From the NCBI GenBank assembly GCA_038741495.1, contig JAVYKX010000002.1:124001-188000 (forward strand): a stretch of DNA of 64,000 nt, read 5' to 3'. The position numbers and the translations under genes are program-made. Of this stretch, positions 58,053 to 64,000 are shown piece by piece (position 1 is the first letter of the stretch; every line of letters begins with the position of its first letter). Under the pieces are notes generated by a model, which ran no database searches, was not told where the DNA came from, and worked only from the letters and a program-made list of their open reading frames with translations. This DNA comes from Thermofilum sp. (GTDB lineage: Archaea > Thermoproteota > Thermoprotei > Thermofilales > Thermofilaceae).

Positions 58053-58768
58053 GTCAGTACACCTGTGAGCTTTAATCGGAGGGCAGGAAGCTTACTGGCG
58101 AGATCTAGGAGGGTTTTCTCGGGAGAGGAGTCGGGAGGCAGCACTTTATGGAGGAAGAAGCCCGAGCGCGCTCGAACGGCCCTCCTAGTTCTCACACGAA
58201 CTCTCTCTTGCACTGTCTCTAGAGATATTCCGAGAAGATTAGCCGTTTCTCTCTCGAAGCCGAGTACTGACCGCTCAGCGTGACCGTACTCCGTTGGTAC
58301 TATGAGCAATAGCCGCTTATTAACTCCGGGGACTCTCAGCCCCCTGTGCAAGCCGTCGAGATCTACAGCACCGGCGAACCTTCCGAACTCCTCCTCGGTT
58401 TTTGACAGTCTAGATGCTGGAATAGTTATGGAAGTTCTTTCATCGATGACAGCGATTATTTTTACAGCAGTCTCCGGAGTTGCTTGTACAACTTCGTAAT
58501 GATTTACTTTCAGCCCATGTTCGGCGAGAGAGGCTGCGATGATGAAGCTGGGCACGTAACGGTTAACGTGTATATCGATATCGCTGCTGGGAGTTACATC
58601 TCCTCTTGCTAAGCTACCAACGGCAAAAGCCTTGATGTTCCTTTCTGCCAATGCTGAGAGAATCTTCTCTGCTTCGCATCGAAGCTGCTCGAGAGTGCGC
58701 CACCGCTCTTCAGAGTAGTGAACCGGGACCCATTCCCTAGCCCTTACTGGGTGAAATTTGCTCACCAC
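58049..58768 (-). CDS. archaeal nucleotidyltransferase (Pol-beta-like)
   Basis: 239 residues. GSLARGDVTPSSDIDIHV near residue 52 is the classical GSxARGDxxxxSDID motif of minimal nucleotidyltransferases. A helical C-terminal region RVRVRTRRAVRARSGFFLHK may bind nucleic acid. Matches COG1665-type archaeal proteins of unknown substrate. Its start overlaps the upstream zinc-finger gene by 32 bases and its stop overlaps the helicase stop. Confidence 0.8.
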   Translation of the reverse strand: MVSKFHPVRAREWVPVHYSEERWRTLEQLRCEAEKILSALAERNIKAFAVGSLARGDVTPSSDIDIHVNRYVPSFIIAASLAEHGLKVNHYEVVQATPETAVKIIAVIDERTSITIPASRLSKTEEEFGRFAGAVDLDGLHRGLRVPGVNKRLLLIVPTEYGHAERSVLGFERETANLLGISLETVQERVRVRTRRAVRARSGFFLHKVLPPDSSPEKTLLDLASKLPALRLKLTGVLT

Positions 58769-59117
58769 TCCTGACCCTCCGCGCCAGCTCGAGCACTTGA
58801 AGGTAGGTGGCGAGGGCTCTCCCCACGTCTACAAGTTCCTCGATAGACTCGGCCCCCGCCGCTTTCATGCGGAGAAGCTCGATTTTCTCAAGAATGGTTG
58901 TTTCAAGTGCCTGCAGAGTGAGAGAGGCTCTTGCCCTCATCTCCTCCTCGTCGGAAGAAACTAGGAGGAAGCGCTGCCCACAGCTGGGACACAGAACATC
59001 TCCTGTTTTCAGCTTAAATAGAGGAACGCGGCACGCCGGACACAGCTCGTTCAGCATGGTCGCCCCGCTTTTAAGGAGCAGAGCCATGCGTGAGATCGTG
59101 GTCTTATCCTCTCCCAC
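58737..59117 (-). CDS. Sjogren/scleroderma autoantigen 1-type zinc-ribbon protein
   Basis: 126 residues (ATG 59117 or 59087). LLKSGATMLNELCPACRVPL then DVLCPSCGQRF form a zinc ribbon characteristic of COG1645; a C-terminal helical part follows. Function unknown; upstream of the nucleotidyltransferase on the same strand. Confidence 0.82.
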   Translation of the reverse strand: MGEDKTTISRMALLLKSGATMLNELCPACRVPLFKLKTGDVLCPSCGQRFLLVSSDEEEMRARASLTLQALETTILEKIELLRMKAAGAESIEELVDVGRALATYLQVLELARRVRSGEQISPSKG

Positions 59118-59424
59118 CTCTCGTCAACCCCCTATTTGCTAACGCTCTGCACTTTTATATACTCGCTGACCCCGTCTCAAAGTTTCTCCAACACCCTCCG
59201 AGTTTTTCCTCGACAAAGCCCTCCAGCGGCGCTGCGCGGAAGAGAAGGTATAGAATGCCTATTCTCGATCGAGTTCGTGGCGCTCACCTCAATCTACCCG
59301 GCCTGCTACCGAATCGGGAGGCTGGAGAGCGGGCCTAGTGGTCAAGCGCGAGGAAGGATGAGCGACCGGCGCGGAAGCGAAGCGCAGCGTTTTTACTCAG
59401 ATTATACGCCTCGATGCTGACTCT
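59118..59424. other. intergenic region holding right-end copy D
   Basis: The left part has no recognisable gene. Copy D of the TnpB right end occupies about 59313-59377. TATA-like cagattatacg at about 59397-59407 sits before the ZPR1 gene. Confidence 0.5.
59313..59377 (+). mobile_element. solo TnpB-type right-end fragment, copy D
   Basis: gggaggctggagagcgggcc, then gaaggatgagcgaccggcgcggaag, which matches the last part of copies B and C with substitutions and one inserted base. The 5' strand of the large stem is not recognisable. The most diverged plus-strand copy, so probably older. Confidence 0.5.
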
Positions 59425-60000
59425 ATGAGCAGCGGTGAGCTAACCGACGAGATGGAAGTTTTAAGCTACTATGGAAAGAAGCTGGGGGAGTACTCGACAC
59501 AGTGCCCCGTTTGCGAACGGGGAGTAATGACTGTTCAAGAGGTCGAGTATGAAGTACCCTCTCTGGGACCCGTATTGCTTGTGAGCAAGAAGTGCTCGAA
59601 ATGCGGGTTCAGGCGAAGCGATATCGTTCCTTTACGTGGGGGTAGGAGGACTCGCTTATACCTTAGAGTAGAGACGCCGGCAGAGTATAAAACCAAAGTT
59701 GTGCGCTCGCCCTACGCTCAGGTAATGATTCCAGAGCTTGGGATGCTCATGAGCCCAGGAGCCGCTGCGCAAACCTTCATTACGAATATCGAAGGATTGC
59801 TCCAGATTTTTCTCGACGCTCTTGAGAGTTACGAAGTGCTCGAGGGAGTGGAGGTGGAACCTCTGAAAAGAAAGCTTAAAAGCATTATAGAGAGCCAGAG
59901 CACCTCCATCACGGTTGTCTTAGACGATCCGGAAGGTGTAAGCGCGTTTATTCCCGAGCCTGGCACGCGCCCCCTTCTCGTCATCGAGATAGTCTCGTAG
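59425..60000 (+). CDS. ZPR1-type zinc-finger protein
   Basis: 191 residues. QCPVCERGVMTVQEVEYEVP and SKKCSKCGFRRSDI make a C4 zinc finger, followed by the ZPR1 beta domain (KTKVVRSPYAQVMIPELGML). Archaeal members are single-copy halves of eukaryotic ZPR1, an eEF1A-associated chaperone. Converges on the pilus ATPase by one base. Confidence 0.88.
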   Translation: MSSGELTDEMEVLSYYGKKLGEYSTQCPVCERGVMTVQEVEYEVPSLGPVLLVSKKCSKCGFRRSDIVPLRGGRRTRLYLRVETPAEYKTKVVRSPYAQVMIPELGMLMSPGAAAQTFITNIEGLLQIFLDALESYEVLEGVEVEPLKRKLKSIIESQSTSITVVLDDPEGVSAFIPEPGTRPLLVIEIVS

Positions 60001-60001
60001 C

Positions 60002-62017
60002 TCAGCTTTGAGCGAGGCCAAGCTTCTTCGCTAAAGCTACTCCGTCCGAAGTAAGCTTATACCCGATGGCCGGCTTGTTATCGATGTACAAAAGCATCGG
60101 CACTACAAGCCTCTTCACGCTGAGCTCGCCGAGCGCCCTGGAGAAAGCATCCCTAGGTAGCGATGTGAGCGAGTAGAGCGATGCGTGGTCTGCTTCACCT
60201 CCCAGCACGGATATCGCTTTCAGCACTGCGCGTGCTTCCTCGCTCACGCTTACCTGGTAGACGTCTCCCCCTCTCTCCGCGTACTCTGTCCTTTGGTGTA
60301 GATCGGTACGACTCTCCTGCGGCTGAGCTGCGACCTCAAGGGGTTTTTCCGGAATTAGTACTGCCGGTCTCTTCGCTTCAAGGAGAGGCTTCGCCTCCGG
60401 AGTTGGAGGAGCAACCTCGAAGGTAACCCGCGGCTTAACCTTAACCGGCACCGGCATGAGACCTTGCTCCTTTAACTCCTCCTCTGCCTTAGCGTAAACT
60501 TCCTCAGGGTACATGTAGTACTGGTTTATGTACCTGAAGACATCCCGTGTCTCTTTGATGCCTTTCACTCGAAGCCACTCGACAACGACGCGGCGCCTCT
60601 GAATCTCGTTGAGAAGATCCTCTACCTTCCTTCCAAGCTTCTCGGCCAGCACCTTAAGGTGGTAACTCTCCGATACGACCTCATGCTTATCTTTGGTGGG
60701 GTTCCATCGCACGATTTCCCTATACTTCTCGTAGTCCTCAACCTCCCAGATGTGCTTCACTCTGCGCCCGAAACCTCCGTTGGGCAGAAGCGTCCTCTCG
60801 CTAAGCATCGCTATGTTCAGCGAAGGTATGTAAGATGGTGCAACGTTCATCGGAGGGCTTGTCAACCTCTTCACCGCGCGATCCAGCGAGTCTGCGTGCA
60901 TGGTGGAAAGCCCTCCGTGCCCCGTGCTCATCGCCTGAAACAGGACGAACGCCTCCTCACCTCTGACCTCACCCACAATGATGTAGTCAGGCCTATACCT
61001 CAGCGATAATCTCACTAAGTCGTAGAGGGAAATTTCGCCAGCCTTGCTTTCACCTAACCCGTAGCTTTCCCTGCTTACAAGCTGAACCCAGTTTTCGTGC
61101 GGAAGGTTCAGCTCGGGTGTTTCCTCGATCGTGACTATCTTGAAACCGGGCTTGAAGAAGTTCGCTATAGCGTTGAGCAGCGTGGTCTTTCCAGCAGCTG
61201 TCGCGCCGATGACCATCAGAGTCATCCTGTTCTCGAGCATTAGCCACAAGTAGCCTGCCGACCACGAGTCTATATTTCCCGACTCGACCAGCTCCACTAT
61301 CGAGAGCGGTTTTTCTCTGAACTTCCTTATCGTGAAGGTGCTACCCCTAGGAGAGACCTCCTCACCGTACGTGGCGGCTAACCTGTGCCTTCCCGGGAGC
61401 ATCGCGTCCACTATCGGGAAAGCAGCCGAGATATGCTTCCCAGCCATGTGGGTTATCTTGACGATGAATTCCCTTAGGTAATCTCTACTAGTGAATACTA
61501 TGTTCGTAGGAATGCTTTCGTAGTCCCTGTGCCAGACATGTATCGCCCTGTCGACACCGTCACAGCTAATATCCTCTAGCTTGTAGTCGCGCATCAGGAC
61601 CTCTATAGGACCGTAGCCGACGAGATCTCTCTCGATATAGTAGAGCACCTTGTTCCAGCTCTCCTCGGAAAGCCCCCTCACAGAGCTTCTGTACTTCTCA
61701 GCGAGGCGCCTGGCCTCCTTAATTATGTGGTCTCGTAACTCAACGTCGAACGAAGCCGGCGGCTCGAGCTCAACGCTTAAGATATCTATCAGCTTACTCA
61801 CAGCCTTCTGCTCCTGCGGCGTGAGCTGAACTTCTTCGACGAAGTATGCTCTCTGGTTACCCGCTTCGGGTATCTCGACGATTTTCACCTTAGCGAAAGG
61901 TTCTGAAACCCAGTACTCATCGATAACTTTGTAGTCCTCCTTCACCGGCAGGAAGATAACTCCAGCTTCCCTCTCTTCCTTCTTATCTTTATGCTCCTTC
62001 TTGAGGCTTAGCTTCAT
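60002..62017 (-). CDS. type IV pilus/archaellum-type secretion ATPase
   Basis: 671 residues. GspE/FlaI core: Walker A GATAAGKTTLL, RYRPDYIIVGEVRGEEAFVL as Walker B/His region, STGHGGLSTMHADS. About 150 residues beyond the core include a Pro-rich linker and a winged-helix-like end (LGGEADHASLYSLTSLPRDA), unusual for FlaI and perhaps regulatory. It powers assembly of a surface filament with the membrane protein encoded divergently. Confidence 0.9.
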   Translation of the reverse strand: MKLSLKKEHKDKKEEREAGVIFLPVKEDYKVIDEYWVSEPFAKVKIVEIPEAGNQRAYFVEEVQLTPQEQKAVSKLIDILSVELEPPASFDVELRDHIIKEARRLAEKYRSSVRGLSEESWNKVLYYIERDLVGYGPIEVLMRDYKLEDISCDGVDRAIHVWHRDYESIPTNIVFTSRDYLREFIVKITHMAGKHISAAFPIVDAMLPGRHRLAATYGEEVSPRGSTFTIRKFREKPLSIVELVESGNIDSWSAGYLWLMLENRMTLMVIGATAAGKTTLLNAIANFFKPGFKIVTIEETPELNLPHENWVQLVSRESYGLGESKAGEISLYDLVRLSLRYRPDYIIVGEVRGEEAFVLFQAMSTGHGGLSTMHADSLDRAVKRLTSPPMNVAPSYIPSLNIAMLSERTLLPNGGFGRRVKHIWEVEDYEKYREIVRWNPTKDKHEVVSESYHLKVLAEKLGRKVEDLLNEIQRRRVVVEWLRVKGIKETRDVFRYINQYYMYPEEVYAKAEEELKEQGLMPVPVKVKPRVTFEVAPPTPEAKPLLEAKRPAVLIPEKPLEVAAQPQESRTDLHQRTEYAERGGDVYQVSVSEEARAVLKAISVLGGEADHASLYSLTSLPRDAFSRALGELSVKRLVVPMLLYIDNKPAIGYKLTSDGVALAKKLGLAQS

Positions 62018-62049
62018 TATCTAGGAACCGGATTACATTCAGGGAAGCT

Positions 62050-62062
62050 TGCCTATATAACC
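62050..62062 (-). promoter_or_regulatory. promoter of the pilus ATPase gene
   Basis: Minus-strand aggttatataggc lies about 33-45 bases before ATG 62017. A second A/T block cagttaaatcg (62084-62094) faces the other gene at 62116. Confidence 0.6.
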
Positions 62063-62115
62063 TTTCCACATTCGCGCATCTGGTAACAGTTAAATCGCGG
62101 GGTAAACCATTCTCG

Positions 62116-63933
62116 GTGGCTAAGATGGCGTCTCTAGACGCTATCGCGTACTCGGTGTTCGGGTGGGCTGGAGAAGCGCTAGTCAAGACATTTCCATGGC
62201 TGAAGGATGATATAGCCTCCGCTGATATGAGAGTTTACCCTGCCGCTTACGCATCTAGGTGTATTTTCCTGGCTCTCTTAGCCGCCGGCGTGGGGGTAGT
62301 ATTCGACGTGCCTATATCGCTCGCTCTGAGCAGAGTAGGTTTCGGGCTTATACAGCTATCACTCGTGTCTGTTAGCATTCCTCTCCTGCTGTTCCTGGCG
62401 GTATTCGGGCTGGGCATCATTTACCCTAAGCTTAAGGTCAGCAACAGGACCTCGCGGTTTGACCTAGAGGTCCCCTACCTCTCAGTGTACATCACAGTTA
62501 TGGCTACCGGCGGCATCTCGCCCTATACGAGCTTCGAAAGACTAGCTAAAGCCCCCAAGACGCTTTTCCAGGAGGTGAGGAAGGAGGCTTTACGTTTCTT
62601 CATGAGAGTTAGAGCTATGGGGCAGGACCCCCTTACGGCTATCGAAGAGAGCGCTAAGGGGGTTCCCCACGAAGGTTACAAGCAGCTCATGCTGGGGTAC
62701 GCAGCGACTTTACGCTCCGGAGGCGATGTTGTCCACTACTTACAGAGACAAACAGAGGTTATGCTTAGGGAGAGAGTCTCTCAAATACGCATAATCGGAG
62801 AGAGGATAGGAGCTCTCCTGGAAGCCTACATGGCTGTAGTTCTCCTGACATCAATGACCATCTACGTTCTATACGTCGTTAACATGGCACTAGCGCAAGC
62901 TGGCTTTGGTTTAGAGCAAGGGTCGATGCAGTTCGTCCTTGTCTCTTACATCGTGATGCCTCTCATGTCAGGTCTCTTCATTTACCTAGCTGACGTGATG
63001 CAGCCGAAGTACCCTATCTACGACCAGGCACCGTATATAGTATACTTCAGCGTAGGCTTACCTATTACAGTGTTTCTCTTCATATGCTGTGTTCTGCCTT
63101 TCGTCGCTCCACCACCTCTATCTACTATCCTTAAGACGACTTTTCGGCCGTTCGTCACCTCGATCGAGATGTTCTCCCGTGCGCTGGGTCTCGGGAGAGG
63201 ATATGAAAGCGGAGTAGGCATGGTGGTAGCGCTGTCTCTGGGGCTCATACCCGGTATGGTTGTCGATATCATCTCGACGATGAAGTTCGGGGGAATACAG
63301 TACGGTCTGACCAGATTCCTCAGGGATCTGGTAGAGGTGCGCAAGACAGGCCTTTCGCCGGAGAAATGCATAATCAACTTGCGGCAGCGAGATTACGGGC
63401 GTTTCACACCCTACCTGAGGGATATCGCGAAGCAGGTTGGTTGGGGAGTTCCGCTAAGCAAGATTTTCGAGCGCTTCTCTAGAGGCATGAAGAACTGGTT
63501 CGCGCTAATATCTATGTTTCTCCTGGTCGAGAGCATAGAGGTGGGCGGCGGTACACCGCAAACCCTCGAGGCTTTAGCCAGCTACGCGGAAACTCTGGAG
63601 CACGTCGAGAAGGAGAAACGCGCGTCACTGAGGCCTCTCATGCTCATGCCTTACGTAGGAGCGCTGATAACTACAACTGTCGTGCTAATTCTCGTCAGCT
63701 TCATGGGATCTATGATGCGCTTCGCGGGAGCTGCGATCTCTGTCGAGCAGCTGGTTTCAACGTTTCTGCCTCCAGTCATGATAAACAGCTACCTTATGGG
63801 CTTAGCAGCTGGAAAGATAAGCTCCGAGAGGGTATCTGCAGGATTTAAGCATGCACTTCTGCTGACTCTAGCCAACCTCGTAGCTATGATTCTGGCACCG
63901 CAGATAACCGCAGGTCTCATGCCTGCCCTCTAG
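62116..63933 (+). CDS. type II/IV secretion membrane platform protein (TadC/FlaJ-type)
   Basis: 605 residues from GTG 62116 or ATG 62125. Two T2SSF repeats (SVYITVMATGGISPYTSFER and RDLVEVRKTGLSPEKCIINL) are separated by multiple membrane spans. It forms the inner platform for the ATPase encoded divergently. No pilin genes are visible in the window. Confidence 0.88.
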   Translation: MAKMASLDAIAYSVFGWAGEALVKTFPWLKDDIASADMRVYPAAYASRCIFLALLAAGVGVVFDVPISLALSRVGFGLIQLSLVSVSIPLLLFLAVFGLGIIYPKLKVSNRTSRFDLEVPYLSVYITVMATGGISPYTSFERLAKAPKTLFQEVRKEALRFFMRVRAMGQDPLTAIEESAKGVPHEGYKQLMLGYAATLRSGGDVVHYLQRQTEVMLRERVSQIRIIGERIGALLEAYMAVVLLTSMTIYVLYVVNMALAQAGFGLEQGSMQFVLVSYIVMPLMSGLFIYLADVMQPKYPIYDQAPYIVYFSVGLPITVFLFICCVLPFVAPPPLSTILKTTFRPFVTSIEMFSRALGLGRGYESGVGMVVALSLGLIPGMVVDIISTMKFGGIQYGLTRFLRDLVEVRKTGLSPEKCIINLRQRDYGRFTPYLRDIAKQVGWGVPLSKIFERFSRGMKNWFALISMFLLVESIEVGGGTPQTLEALASYAETLEHVEKEKRASLRPLMLMPYVGALITTTVVLILVSFMGSMMRFAGAAISVEQLVSTFLPPVMINSYLMGLAAGKISSERVSAGFKHALLLTLANLVAMILAPQITAGLMPAL

Positions 63934-63951
63934 CCCACAGGCGAGCGTAGC

Positions 63952-64000
63952 ATGGCTATTGTAGTCACTGGCACGCCTGGCGTCGGCAAAACCACCGTGG
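63952..64000 (+). CDS. P-loop nucleotide kinase, cut by window edge
   Basis: MAIVVTGTPGVGKTTV is a Walker A start typical of the adenylate-kinase-like AK6/Fap7 family (COG1936). Only 16 codons are visible. Confidence 0.6.
   Translation, partial: MAIVVTGTPGVGKTTV

Noticed and set aside
59234-59377. gcgcggaag at both 59234 and 59369 as a target duplication for copy D
   Set aside because: The right copy is part of the element terminus itself, so it cannot be a flanking duplication.

Overview
The window comes from a hyperthermophilic archaeon of the Thermoproteota. The protein set is archaeal throughout: thermosome, aRF1, aIF5B, aIF1A, TFE, aMBF1, Spt5, SecE, XPD- and XPB-type helicases, FEN1, KEOPS subunits, CDP-archaeol synthase and a tetraether lipid synthase. 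tRNA genes carry CCA and are full of small introns, several away from position 37/38. Promoters are short A/T blocks 25-40 bases before starts, and GTG or TTG starts are common. Multi-intron tRNAs, RuMP-pathway HxlB and tetraether synthase point to the Thermofilales/Thermoproteales, but I cannot name a species from sequence alone.

Layout. 1-9.7 kb: a partial PIN protein, a COG2403 GTPase, DUF373, a tRNA G10-type methylase and RNase Z, facing UPF0201, UPF0200, thermosome and XPD. 9.8-11.0 kb: tRNA-Leu, tRNA-Pro, hxlB and tRNA-Arg. 11.1-22.7 kb: information processing (Brix, Pcc1, KaiC-like ATPase, NAD kinase, Csl4, a METTL5-like methylase, aRF1, UMP kinase, aIF5B, L24e, UbiD). 22.6-29.1 kb: spt5-secE, then a GC-rich TnpB island, then argF, ftsY, prefoldin alpha and L18a, then a second small GC-rich insertion. 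29.1-46 kb: tRNA-Ala, carS, FEN1, aIF1A, S6e, NMD3, radical SAM enzymes, HisRS, PGI/PMI, a surface protein, prefoldin beta, DHH, S3Ae and Lrp. 46-56 kb: a PRC-barrel coiled-coil protein, tetraether synthase, aMBF1, HflX, Trm56, TFE, S15, RecJ-like, a second Pcc1-like protein and three tRNAs. 56-64 kb: an XPB-like helicase, a nucleotidyltransferase, zinc-ribbon proteins and a divergent pilus ATPase/membrane-platform pair.

The most interesting system is the TnpB island and its relatives. A 485-residue TnpB-family nuclease at 24370-25827 ends inside a strongly structured GC-rich right end finishing in CACCGGCGCGGAAC. The same right end, with no intact tnpB, occurs at 12.2-12.4 kb (still joined to a decayed TnpB C-terminus), 28.94-29.03 kb, 59.3 kb and, inverted, 53.25 kb. 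A bare 14-base copy sits at 48.64 kb. They look like solo guide-RNA (reRNA/omega-RNA) elements scattered by, or left behind by, this nuclease. Two copies have 9-10 base direct repeats abutting the right-end terminus. The tnpB island appears to have separated secE from its original promoter.

Second theme: of seven tRNA genes, six carry insertions, four of them apparently two each. In every case the extra length equals the sum of the introns I propose. Translation, RNA processing, protein targeting and lipid synthesis fill the rest, in gene orders familiar from other Thermoproteota.
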